Source: Ampullaceana balthica (Eukaryota > Mollusca > Gastropoda > Lymnaeidae). Taken from it: DNA of 64,000 nucleotides. A program made the translations under genes and the position numbers. The first letter of the stretch is position 1. Each line of letters opens with the position of its first letter. The DNA is taken from positions 124,001 through 188,000 of the forward strand of contig CALYLW010001199.1 in assembly GCA_944989445.1 (NCBI GenBank). Reading direction: 5' to 3'. The notes beneath the pieces are model-generated. The model saw only the letters and a list, made by a program, of their open reading frames with translations, did no database searches and was not told the DNA's origin. Positions 22,101 through 32,799 of the stretch are shown one piece after another.

Positions 22101-25100
22101 TGATAGCACTCGCGCCGTAACGGTCTTGGCAAGTTCTCCTCGACTTGATGGGTTTAGTCACTTGGCGCAGCCTCGTGGGAGATGAGCCTCCTATGGACAC
22201 AACAAAAGATTATATTTACACGTGTGTGCCCGTTATTTTTAAATCATCGTCTCACCATCCATAGCTGAATCTCGGCATCCAGCCTCAGATTTAGCCATCC
22301 TTAAACACAACCATTCCCCAGATTTAGCCATCCTTGAACATAACCATCCTTAGATTTAGCCATCCTTGAGCATAACCATCCTCAGATTTAGCCATCCTTG
22401 AATATAACCATCCTCAGATTTAGCCAGCCTTGAACATAACCATCCTCAGATTTAGCCAACCTTGAATATAACCATCCTCAGATTTAGCCAACCTTGAACA
22501 TAACCATCCTCAGATTTAGCCAACCTTGAATATAACCATCCTCAGATTTAGCCAACCTTGAACATAACCATCCTCAGATTTAGCCAACCTTGAATATAAC
22601 CATCCTTAGATTTAGCCAACCTTGAACATAACCATCCTCAGATTTAGCCAACCTTGAATATAACCATCCTCAGATTTAGCCAACCTTGAACATAACCATC
22701 CTTAGATTTTAAACATTTAGTCAATAAGTATATGGAGAGTGGTCCTTAATAAAAAAAAATCGAAAGTCATCCTTTCTCTAAATATGGACATTTTCAGCCA
22801 AACATATAATTTTCTTTTTCAAAAGTTGAGTTCCGCTTGACTGGATATTTTGAAAACCAAAGATAAACCTCTCAAGCAGAGGCGTCACTAGGGTTGGTGT
22901 CACCCAGTGTGGTAGCTCATGTTGTCACCCCCCCCCCTCACGACTTGCCCCATAAACCTCCTTCGAGTCTGCCGGCGCAAAATAACGGGGAAAGAACAGA
23001 ACTTTATATTTTAGGGTCGTCACTTGTGATGGTGTCACCCGGTGCGGTCCACACCTCACATCCCTGGTGACGCCTCTGTAACAACCATCACCAGATGACA
23101 GGCCGTTAAAAATAAATGTATACATTTTTAAAAAATTCTCATAGACCCCCTCCGAGTCTGCCAGTGCCAAATCATGTATCGCAAACACAGAACTTAATAT
23201 TTATTTATTGTCGTCCCTTGTGATGGTGTCACCCAGTGCGGTCCGAACCCCCCGCACACCCCTAGTGACGCCTCTGCTCTCGAGATACTGTTATATTTGA
23301 AACTTAATAGTTTGTTTAGTTTTTAATTCTGCGGTACTGTATTCAGCGAGCGATCTGTTTTTTAGAAATACCTGAACTTGTGGTTCCCCATCCTGCCACA
23401 ATAGCCAGCTCGCCTTCATACCAGTCCTCGTTGGGCAAACAGACCGGCGCGATGTAGTTGTTGGTGGGCAGAACTGTGGACACGCGGAACACAGCGATGT
23501 CGTAGTCGTACGTGCTGGAGCTGTAGGAGCTGGAAACAAATAAAAACAACCCCGTAAAAACAAAGTTTTTGACTATAAATCCCTTATATATGAGACATAA
23601 CTAAAAGTATTGATTATGTGCAAACGCGACAAACATTTACAGACTGAAACCGAAATTATCTCCCCTGGCTTTAAAACTGGGGGAGGGGGGAGGGGGTGTG
23701 GACATGGACGGGTGGCGTCAACGCGTTAACTCAACTCCAGGTGGTTTACCTGGTTAAAACATGAGATGTGTTCACCGCTGGCTGGCGTGAAGTCAAGTGA
23801 CCCGTAAAATGTAAACAATAGCGACCGCTACATATAGTTTATAAAGATAAACTAAAAATGCATTAACTTAATTACAGTACGTTCGATCAATCTGAAATTT
23901 TGATACGATGCATTGTTAGGTGACACGGGTCCGTGTGCCAAATTTCAGCTCGATGGCTTCACGGGAAAGTGGGTCATTTTCGACTTTTGTTTTTCCGTGG
24001 TGCCCGACCAAGACAGTTAAGACAGAGAGACAGACGGCGGTGAAGTTAATATAAGGGATTTAATAAAACAAAACCGTAAAAACAAAGTTTTTGACTATAA
24101 ATCCCTTATATATGAGACATAACTAACAGTATTTTCAAACTCTTAACTCAACTTTGCTTCATAACCCTAGGGGGGGGGGACTGAGCTCAGCATGACACGT
24201 AAAATGTAAACAAAAGCACGCGGTACTTCGATGGGTCGCGTCAACTCAAACATTCACGTGGGAAAAAAAACAATAACAAACAGTGAATTTGAATTACATA
24301 CCTCATATAAGGATAAACTAAAAATGCATTAATTTAATTACGGTACGATCGATCGATCTGAAATTTTGATACGATGCATTGTTAGGTGAGACGGGTCCGT
24401 GTGCCAAATTTCAGCTCGATCGGATCACGGGAAGTGGGTCATTTTTGACTTCTGTTTTTCCGTCCGCCCGCCCGCCAAAAGACAGACAGAGAGAGATGAC
24501 GAGACGGCGGTGAAGTTAATATAAGGGATTTAATAAAACAAACCCGTAAAATCAAAGTTTTTGACTATAAATCCCTTATATATGAGACATAACTAACAGT
24601 ATTGATTATTTTCAAACATTTACAGACTGAATCTGTCTTAAGGCACTGGGGGTGAGAGGGGAAAAGTCTGGTCACCGATTCGCTTGACCGAGCTCAGCGT
24701 GACACATAAAATGTAAACAAAAGTGCCCCGCTGTTTCGACGGGTCGCCTCAACGCGTCAACTCAAACTTTCACGTGGGAAAAAAACAATAACAAACCGTG
24801 AATTTGAATTACATACCTCATATAAGGATAAACTAAAAATGCATTAATTTAATTACGGTACGTTCGATCGATCTGAAATTTTGATACGATGCATTGTTAG
24901 GTTAGACGGGTCCGTGTGCCAAATTTCAGCTCGATCGGATCACGGGAAGTGGGTCATTTTCGACTTTTGTTTTTCCGCCCGCCCGCCCATGAGATGATGA
25001 GATGACGACAGAGACGGCCGCGAAGTTAATATAAGGGATTTAATAAAACAAACCCGTAAAAACAAAGTTTTCTACTATAAATCCCTTATATTTGAGTCAT

Positions 25101-27298
25101 AATTATAAGTATTGATTATTTTCCAACGCCACAAATATTTACAGACTGACACCGAGTGATGTCCCCTGTCTTTTAAACGGGGGATGGGACGTGAGGGGGT
25201 GTCGGCACGACGGTCGACGTCTAAGCGTCAACTCAAACTCACGTGGGAAAAAAACAATAACAAACCGTGAATTTGAATTACATACGTTATATAAGGAAAA
25301 ACTAAAAATGCATTAATTTAATTACGGTACAATCGATCGATCTGAAATTTTATACGATGCATTGTTAGGTGAGACGGGTCCGTGTGCCAAATTTCAGCTC
25401 GATCGGATCACGGGAAGTGGGTCATTTTCGACTTTTGTTTTTCCGCCCGCCCGCCCATGAGATGATGAGATGACGACAGAGACGGCCGCGAAGTTAATAT
25501 AAGGGATTTAATCAAACAAACCCGTAAAAACAAAGTTTTTGACTATAAATCCCTTATATATGAGACATAACTAACAGTATTGATTATTTTCAAACATTTA
25601 CAGACTGACACCGAGTGATGTCCCTTGTCTTTAATAAATTTGGGGGTGGGATGTGAGGGGGTGTCGGCACGACGGTCGGCTTCAACTCAAACTCACGTGG
25701 AAGTGAAAGAAAAAAAACAATAACAAACAGTGAATTTGAATTACATACCTCATATAAGGATAAACTAAAAATGCATTAATTTAATTACAGTACGTTCGAT
25801 CGATCTGAAATTTTGATACGATGCATTGTTAGGTGACACGGGTCCGTGTGCCAAATTTCAGCTCGATGGCTTCACGGGAAGTGGGTCATTTTCGACTTTT
25901 GTTTTTCCGTGGTGCCCGACCAAGACAGTTAAGACAGAGAGACAGACGGCGGTGAAGTTAATATAAGGGAATTAAAAAGATAAAGAAAACTTAATTTTTA
26001 GGTGTGTAAGTCTATAACAAATTCATTGAATGAATGACGGCTTTCTTCTGTAGCGCGTACACTATTCATGCTAGAGTAGGATGCTCGTTGCGTTCTGATG
26101 TTCAAATACTCTATCAAATAAAAAAAGGCTTCAAATTTATCGGAAATTCTTCTGAAATTTTTCTTTGTTTATACATTCTTTAAATTTAAAATATTTCGGA
26201 CATCTATCTCAACAATCAGGACATTGACAGCAGTGGCGTCACTAGGGGGTGCGGAGGGGGCGGGCCGCCACGGGTGACACCATCAGGGGGGTGACACCAA
26301 AATGTAAAATTCTGTATGTACCCGTTATTTGGCACTGGGGGACTCGGAGGAGTTCTATGGGTTAAGTCGTTAGGGGTTGACACCATGATCTGCCGCACTC
26401 GGGTGACACCAACCCTAGTGACGCCTCTGATTGACAGGTATAAACCGTCGTTATGGTAATTGATGTTTGAATTGGTGAACCTCTTCAATATATTGGTAAG
26501 GCTATTGATCTTTTGCTAATGAATAGTGCAAAGCTTTTCTAGTTTCTTTTACATTTTTATTTGACTAGCTTGAGAGCGACAATATCAACTACTGGTTTGG
26601 GGTAAGGCATATAGGAATCGTTTGGGCTAAAGAGAATTTAAAAGTGCCTAAAACTTCTATTTATAAATAGTCATTTAGTAAAAAAAATATTTCCACGGGG
26701 CCACCAGAGAACGGTTTAGGCCACACTCGTCAAATATCTTTCTTGAAAACTATTGTAGAATCACTCGCTCAGAATGGGAGAAGTGCGAAATGAAGTTGTT
26801 TTGCTGAGCATCTTGCAGCAATGTGTCTTAACTAAAGCGTCTATCAAACTAACAAATCCGAATGGACGACATAGTTAACTACTCATATAAAAACAAAATA
26901 AAATTTAAAATCTGCCATTAAACAAACGTATTTTTAAGGATCTCGCATAATGGGGCAGAAAAAAAATTAATAAATTAGTTCAGGTTTATTCTCACCAAAT
27001 TTATTCCTGTCATACAAAACTTCACCCATATCTAAACATTTTTATCGTATAAAGAGAGATCACTGTGCCATATTTAGTAATATTCTTTCTAGGGGATACG
27101 GTAGTTACCTGTGGGAAACCAAGGTACTGAAGTAAATGGTGATTCCGTTAGCTCCAAGAGTTGTCCTATCATGAATACCGCAGTAGGCAAGGAAGCGATT
27201 GGGTCTTCCGTTTCTGAGAGTAAAAAAACATCGGCAATAATAATATAATGTTATGGAGGATTCGTTTTAAGGTTTCGAGAAGAGGTCGGGATACTGAA

Positions 27299-27362
<64 letters not shown>

Positions 27363-30300
27363 TAGAGTGAGAGAAAGTAGAGAGAGAGAGAGAGAGTTAG
27401 GGAGGGAGAGAATAGATAGTAAAAGAGGAAGATATAGCAAAGGATAGATAGAAGGGGAGCTGAGAGAGAGGAAGAAAGCGATAGAAAGTTACATAAGGGG
27501 CCGTCCATAAATGACGACACGCGCGCGCCCTCGAAGGGGGGAGGAGGTCACGCATTTGTGACGATGTGGGATGAGGGGAAGGGGGGTGTATGAGAAATTT
27601 GACGTCACGTCAAAATGCTCAACATTAAATAAATGTTCCACTTAAATATTTCATTGCTTGCAATTTATTTATTAACGTTTTCAATGGCTTCACATGTGTT
27701 ATGATATTAGAGTGCCGACTCACACTAAATACATACTTAAATGACAAAAAAGTAATTTGAAACACGCTAATTTTCAATTAGAAATACGGGCTTTAGGGGG
27801 GGATGTCAAAGCTTGTGGCGTCATATAGAAGGAGGGTCTATGTTTTTGTGACGAAGTGTGACGAGGGGGGGGAGGGGGTGGTTAAAATCAGCCAAAATCG
27901 CGTGACGTCATTTATGGACAGACCCTAATGGCTTAGCCTCAACTTACTCAACACAATGTGCGGCCGTTATGAAGTAGTACTGACCGGCCAAGTTCTTGAC
28001 CAGGTTACCACCACACATGTGGCTGGTGGGGAATGTGGATGAACGTAAGCTGCACTAAAATGTGGATTGGAATAAATTTTAAGAATTTCATTACTGTAAA
28101 AAAAATAATGCAGTAATAACTCAAAGGATTTGTCTGCCAAACGGTCATATCAACGACATATATCCACTTTCATTAATTATTGGTATTCAAAGCACCAGTA
28201 ACCATAAATATCGACACATATCCTTTATTCTTACGAGGCAATAGTTCTGCCATAATCATGTCATGAAGACAAGTAGCTGATACATCAGATATTTATCAGT
28301 ACACTTTTTGAAATGAGAGACACAATGTCCACTTACTTTTCATGGCCACATATTGAATTGTATAAATTTAATTTAAAATTTAGAGACACAGTATCAACTT
28401 ACAATGCCTGGCCAGGAATTCGCCTTGGCCTCAACACCACCGACGATTCTCAACTGAAGCTCAGAAGCCCCATTATCAGCGAGCAGAGGTCTCTGTCCGC
28501 ACCCCGAGGCATCGATTTGTGTAGGTTTACTGTACAGAACAATATATAACAAATATCAGGTATATCAGACAGGGTGAGCTTTACATGAAAATAAAAATTA
28601 ATAAAGTTCTTTTCAAATTTTTTTTTATTTAAATGTAGGATTAAGTGCCAGATTTTTAGCTAAGGCTGCTGGACGAACTCCGTCAGACAATTTAAACTAT
28701 CTTATTTATCACATACGCTTCTTCTATACACAAGATTTTTGCGTCCAACGCTTATTCATGGATTAGGACTAGTCTTGCAAATTTAATAGATTTTTAAATG
28801 TTGATAGAGTTTTGTTTTCCTCTTAAGAATTCAAGACGGGGAGAGCGAGAATTTGTAAATCATAAGTTAAATATTCCGTTAACCAATGCTGGATATTTTG
28901 CGAGACCTCTTATCTGTTTTTGGTGTTTTTGTTGTTGTTTTTGTTGACATTCTTTAAAACTAAAATATACCAACAATAGTCTGCTTTGTTCAAATGTTTT
29001 TATTTCAATAATTTCACAACCTCGTTACCGCTTTAAAGGCTCACTATGTTTTTTAACGTTTCGGAAAATAATTAACCGTATAACCTAATGTTCAAGAAGA
29101 ATGAAGGTGTAGAATCAAAAAGTTCAAACGTACATCCGGGCAAGATCCAACAGCTGCCTTGCATATGGAGATGGTTTGGCATAGGCTGGAAAGAAATAAG
29201 TTTTAAAATAACATACATTTAAATTGAGTGGTTATATAACTGTAAGAGCAAAACAACAACAAATCACAGCTTGAATGTCTACAATAATATGGAACAGTTT
29301 TTTTCTATCATATCTGTTACAGACGATCCTTCTACACAGAAGATTATTGCGTCCTTCACTTGAGAGACTATTTTTTAAATTTAATTTTTTAATGTTGAGG
29401 GAGTATTTGTTTTTCTAGTTTGATCGGGCAACACGTACCACGTTCGAATTCCGGACGGGACGAACGATAATTTGAATGTGTTTATCTTATCTTATCTGTT
29501 TCAGACGCTCCTTCTATACAGAAGATTATTGCGTCCTACGCTTATCTATGGTTTGTGTTTAGTCCTGCATTCTTATTAGAGTTTAAAATGTTGATAAAGT
29601 GTTGGCTTTCTTGGTTTCTTCAGGCAACCCATTCCACGCCCGAATTCCGGACGGGAAGAACGAAAATTTGTATGAGTTTGTTCTTGCATTCGGAATAAGA
29701 AAGATGTTTTTTATCCTTTTGTCTATCTGAGGGTTGTATTAAGTTATCTTTGTGTTGTATTTCTAAATTAGAGTTAATTGCTTTATGTATAATTACTACT
29801 TTACTCTTGGTTCTTCTATCCTCTAGTGTTTCAAGGTTTAATGATTTAACTAATGGTGTTATTCTAGTTAGTTTTCAATATGCTCCAGTAATGAATCTGG
29901 CAGCTCTTTTTTGGATTTGTTCTACTTTATCAATGTTTTCTTTGGTGGATGGGTCCCATACAGAAGATGCATATTCTAGTACAGGTCTCACCAAAGTGAG
30001 ATAGCATTTTAGTTTTATATCTTTATTACATTTGTAAAGGTTTCTTTTTATAAAGCCTAAGGTTTTGTTTGATTTTTTAATAACTTCATTGACATGGGGA
30101 TTCCATGATAATTTCTCATTTATTATGACTCCTAAGTATTATGCATCTTTAGTTTGGGTTAGTTCCTTTCCATGAATGAAATATTTTGAATTTATTTGTT
30201 TCTTTTTCTTTGTCACTCTTAACAGTTGACACTTTTCTGGGTGGAAACTCATACTCCAGTTAGTTTCCCATTTTATCAATTCATCTAGGTCTTTTTGTAA

Positions 30301-32544
30301 AATTTTGCTATCTTGTTCTGATTTAATTGTTCTATAGATTATACAATCATCAGCTAAAAATAAATTATTTAATAACAATAAACTAACTTTTGTTCCTGTT
30401 GAGATGTTGTTGGGTAAATCATTTATATATATTAAAAAGAGTAAGGGACCTAGTACAGTTCCTTGGGGAACTCCTGAGTTAACCTTTACTGGTGCAGATT
30501 TAGATCCATTAATTATTACAGTTTGCTCCCTGCCCAAAAGGAAGTCTTGGATCCAGTGATGTAAGGAACCTGATATTCCAAAGTAGTTAAGTTTTTTAAG
30601 TAAACTAAGGTGGTGAACTTTGTCAAATTCTTTTGAGGAGTCTAGTAATATTGTATTTATTTGATCATTTTTGTCTAAGCCTTTTGATAGTTCATCTTTA
30701 AACCTATTAATTGTGTTTCACGTGATCTGTTTTTTCTTGCATACGGAATAAGAACAGTGTTTTTATCCCTGTATATCTGAGGATTGTATTAGATCATCTT
30801 TCTGTTGTTATTTAAGAAAAATATCCTCGTATAGTCTCAATCAAAGTATTTTCAACAACTTTCTTTCATTTGTTTTTGCTAGCGAGAATATTAAAGTGGC
30901 CGTTCAACCAAAGAGGTTTCTCGATTTTTTTCCCCCCAAGATATTATCACTAAATAAATTTATCAAAGTAGAAGGCATTTCAGAGAGGTTGTTTAAAAAC
31001 AATGGATCAATAGAAATGGAACTGTTTTGCTTTTGATTACTATTTATTTTTACTTCTTCTTTTTCTTTTAACGGAATTGAATACAAATATTAACCTAGGA
31101 CCTAAAGCATATTTCAAAATTAGTCGACGAGATATATAAATTATTTCTACAGAAAAAAGCTCTCTGCTATATTTTCCTCCCCAAACAATGCTATATTTTT
31201 TTAAAAATCAACTTTCTTATTGCTGCTAATGACTGTTGATCCTACATGTGGAAGAAAATCAGAAGCCCCGAGCCTAGTGCTTTCATGGGTCTTCCTGGAA
31301 GACCCTCCCAGCTATCTGGCCCCCTCCCCCAGAAAAGGACGTTGACAGCTGGGAACCCCCCCCCCGGAGCGGTCGCTTCTGAAGCGGCCACCTGGGCATC
31401 TAAGACAGAAAGTCGAGGATGCCTCCCACTAAGTTGACCTCACAAGGAGGGGTGGAATTGCCTTACTACGACCCGCTACCACTTCGGCGCCACCCCGGCA
31501 AAGCATACGAGTCTCAATGGTTAGGATCGCCGCTATGCGGGGGATCATCAATGACCTACCTAGGGTGCAACCCCCACTGGAAGGTTTCCTCAGAGCTGGC
31601 GTCCGCTGCGTTCTTCGCGGTTCCTTTTGCTAATCCGTACTGGCACTCCTGGCCCTAAACCGGCACCGCTCAATGGCGTTGCTAGTAAATTTGAGGGGGA
31701 CGAAACGGTCGCTTCGGATTTACCCGACCCTCAACGGGTACTTTGGTTTTCATCATCGACAATGCATTTAAGATGTTTTGTCTAAGATCCGTACAGCGAC
31801 TGTAATCATATGTGACTAGCACCTAACCCTAACATATCGGACTTTGGCATTGCCTGCCGGGAGATGTTGGTTTCAGGTCGCCGAGTCGCGGTCAGGTCCG
31901 TGCCCCACGACCTTACTCATCCGCCGAGCCCCGTAGAGGCCTCCCCCTTTCGACGGCTGCTAATGACATACATTAACCATTGCTTAGATCTGCATGTCCA
32001 TAAACGTTTACTGGCTGTGTAATAAAAGAATTCCTTTAGTTTCCATCGGTTCTAACTAAAGTGAAATCAATTGCATCTACGCTCTTTAAGACATCTGTTG
32101 TGACCTGGGTTGGATTCACCACGCAAATGTTTTTGTTTTGTTGAAACTAAATCATTTCATTTAAACGATTTGTTCCAGTGAGAGATAACTCCGTGGTTTT
32201 TGCGACCGTTCTTATGATTCTTTTCCATCGCTGTTTGGTGTCGACCGATGTATTACTACAGTGCTACAGCTGTGTTATATGGTCGAGTTATTCATCGAGT
32301 TATAAAACCAAATTCCATCGAGCGGGAAAAGTTTAATTATGTAAAAGCGATAAGGTTAAGTTTTTTTTTAGTGGATAGTGAACGGATGAAAAAATGTATC
32401 TTCCCTGGATATTTATAACCAACAACAGCAGATCATTCTTTGTTAATTGGTCAAGTTATCAAATAGAAACAGCAGCCAAGTCTGTTTTAAATGTGCCAAC
32501 TCACCGAGAGCCCAAACCAGCGTTGTTAGCAAGACAATTCGCAT
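19026..32544 (-). CDS. Trypsin-like serine protease gene B (9 exons)
   Basis: Close paralogue of gene A with identical exon lengths. Exons, 5' to 3': 32544-32505, 29185-29134, 28529-28403, 28054-27948, 27213-27109, 23529-23372, 22190-22048, 19400-19346, 19129-19026. They join to 891 nt (296 aa). It has a signal peptide, the activation site LQLR|IVGG, His in TAAHC, Asp in YDYDIA, Ser in GDSGGP, and the Asp of GGIDSCQ for trypsin specificity. I count roughly a dozen amino-acid differences from gene A, mostly in the signal peptide, and exon DNA is nearly identical. The introns are much larger and unrelated, loaded with a SINE, hAT elements, a five-unit terminal-inverted-repeat array and a Harbinger-like MITE. 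It is predicted to be functional because no stop or splice defect was seen. Confidence 0.95.
19346..19400 (-). CDS. Gene B exon 8: catalytic Ser exon
   Basis: 55 nt encoding [18 protein letters not shown]. Donor GTGAGTT. Confidence 0.95.
19435..19715 (-). mobile_element. tRNA-derived SINE
   Basis: The head at about 19640-19712 has A-box TGGTCGAGTGGCAGC and B-box GGGTTCGAATCC. The body has CTGAGTCACCCCGCTC and AATGGGTACCTAAC. The tail has the complement of GACGCTCCTTCTATTCAGAA, which matches the 3' end of the resident LINE. A second copy is at 40390-40740. Confidence 0.8.
19798..19885. repeat. CT-rich microsatellite
   Basis: Interrupted (CT)n in intron 8 of gene B. Confidence 0.85.
20281..20640. 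repeat. 21/42-bp minisatellite
   Basis: Alternating units of ACAAAATCTCTTCAGACTAC type. The 187-codon open frame here is period-3 repeat translation, inside an intron and antisense to gene B. Confidence 0.92.
20804..21712. mobile_element. hAT element with GGCCAAA-rich ends, 909 bp
   Basis: Termini CAGGGTTGCCAGATTG and ATATGGCAACCCTG, flanks GGCGTGGC and AGCGTGGC (7 of 8). No coding potential seen. A degenerate Harbinger-like MITE sits inside. Confidence 0.82.
20885..21086. mobile_element. Degenerate Harbinger-like MITE nested in hAT
   Basis: AATGACGTCACGCACC on the left and GCGTGACGTCATTTGTGG on the right; target duplication no longer clear. Confidence 0.65.
22048..22190 (-). CDS. Gene B exon 7: specificity pocket exon
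   Basis: 143 nt ending [14 protein letters not shown]. Acceptor CCATAG, donor GTAAGTT. Confidence 0.95.
22255..22705. repeat. 32-bp minisatellite, about 13 copies
   Basis: Unit CATCCTCAGATTTAGCCAAC plus CTTGAACATAAC, in intron 6 of gene B, about 65 bp from the exon 7 acceptor. No splice junction copy seen in it. Confidence 0.92.
22877..23276. mobile_element. Composite hAT-like MITE (two copies fused)
   Basis: Ends CAGAGGCGTCACTAGGG and CCTAGTGACGCCTCTG; flanks CTCTCAAG and CTCTCGAG (7 of 8). An internal right end at about 23,083 shows that part of a second copy is included. Confidence 0.78.
23372..23529 (-). CDS. Gene B exon 6: catalytic Asp exon
   Basis: 158 nt with [16 protein letters not shown] and AGWGTTSSG. 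Its 3' half is almost identical in DNA to exon 6 of gene C. Confidence 0.95.
23576..25974 (+). mobile_element. Tandem array of five TAAATCCCTTATAT-terminated elements
   Basis: Copies at 23576-24062, 24098-24532, 24568-25042, 25078-25510 and 25546-25974. Each begins TAAATCCCTTATAT and ends ATATAAGGGATTTA (the last diverges). All four linkers are 35 bp with near-identical sequence (GTAAAAACAAAGTTTTTGAC core). Non-coding; within intron 5 of gene B. Confidence 0.9.
26231..26429. mobile_element. hAT-like MITE, 199 bp
   Basis: Ends CAGTGGCGTCACTAGGG and CCTAGTGACGCCTCTG with an exact 8-bp duplication ATTGACAG on both sides. Confidence 0.88.
26440..27060. other. Intron 5 of gene B, plain part
   Basis: No element recognised. 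Confidence 0.5.
27109..27213 (-). CDS. Gene B exon 5
   Basis: 105 nt encoding [15 protein letters not shown] and ending TLVSH; only silent or near-silent changes from gene A. A CT-rich microsatellite lies upstream. Confidence 0.93.
27300..27480. repeat. GA-rich microsatellite in intron 4 of gene B
   Basis: Same position as the repeat of gene A at 10264-10625, so probably older than the duplication. Confidence 0.92.
27497..27925. mobile_element. Harbinger-like MITE
   Basis: Termini GGGGCCGTCCATAAATGACG and inverted copy, flanked by TAA on both sides. Ends 22 bp from the exon 4 donor of gene B. Confidence 0.85.
27948..28054 (-). CDS. Gene B exon 4: catalytic His exon
   Basis: 107 nt with MCGGNLV and FITAAHCVE. 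Donor GTAAGT, acceptor TTTTAG. A Harbinger-like MITE ends 22 bp from the donor. Confidence 0.95.
28403..28529 (-). CDS. Gene B exon 3: activation site exon
   Basis: 127 nt with GCGQRP and [19 protein letters not shown]. About 20 bp of intron after the donor also match gene A. Confidence 0.95.
28695..28870 (-). mobile_element. LINE 3' end fragment
   Basis: Contains the tail motif CTTCTATACACAAGATTTTT and TTGCGTCC, diverged from the copy at 29.5 kb. Confidence 0.55.
29134..29185 (-). CDS. Gene B exon 2: propeptide
   Basis: 52 nt encoding (A)[16 protein letters not shown]. Acceptor TTTCCAG, donor GTACGT. Confidence 0.9.
29310..29475 (-). mobile_element. LINE 3' end fragment
   Basis: Tail motif GACGATCCTTCTACACAGAA then TTGCGTCC and the AATTCCGGACGGGA segment. 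Confidence 0.6.
29485..30830 (-). mobile_element. 5'-truncated CR1/Jockey-like LINE with reverse transcriptase
   Basis: Minus strand, from about 30,730: reverse transcriptase with [40 protein letters not shown] and [10 protein letters not shown] (the catalytic DD pair), then [19 protein letters not shown] and the C-terminal [11 protein letters not shown] segment. Stops interrupt it after KELTQTKDA and again near the C-terminus. It ends in TATCTTATCT-type repeats. Clade assignment is by motif only. Confidence 0.8.
30139..30730 (-). pseudogene. Reverse transcriptase domain (LINE pol fragment)
   Basis: Longest open part of the LINE pol. Motifs are intact but the 5' half (endonuclease) is absent and the frame stops at 30,139, so it cannot act alone. 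Located in intron 1 of gene B, same strand as the gene. Confidence 0.78.
31240..31965. other. GC-rich island of unknown origin
   Basis: About 0.7 kb, much richer in G and C than its surroundings, in intron 1 of gene B. Both strands have frames of only 60-80 codons with no domain recognised. Its edges are abrupt, which suggests inserted DNA such as the 5' end of a retroelement. Confidence 0.5.
32505..32544 (-). CDS. Gene B exon 1: start codon and signal peptide
   Basis: Encodes [13 protein letters not shown] plus one base. Donor GTGAGTT. The TATA box lies 57 nt upstream of the ATG. Confidence 0.92.
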
Positions 32545-32600
32545 GATGTATTAGTCAGTCCTTGCACTAAACACAGGAGCCAATTCGTTTTTTTAAATCC

Positions 32601-32608
32601 CTTATATA
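32601..32608 (-). promoter_or_regulatory. TATA box of gene B
   Basis: TATATAAG on the minus strand, 57 nt upstream of the ATG; same spacing class as genes A and C. Confidence 0.7.
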
Positions 32609-32662
32609 GCGCATATCCCTGAAATGATTTTTGTCACCATATCTAGGTCTAAAATACAACAT

Positions 32663-32695
32663 TCACACACAAACACACACACACACACACACTCA
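32663..32695. repeat. (CA)n microsatellite
   Basis: ACACACACAC run just upstream of the gene B promoter. Confidence 0.9.
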
Positions 32696-32799
32696 TACAC
32701 ATTCAAAGGACCTAAGTCCAAGTCTATCAATCTGAAACATAGCCACATTCCCCTATCATGTGGGGAGGGGGGGGGGTCAAATGCTTGCATAGTGATTAA

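Noticed and set aside
29750..30004. Plus-strand 84-codon hydrophobic frame
   Set aside because: It is antisense to the LINE pol C-terminus.
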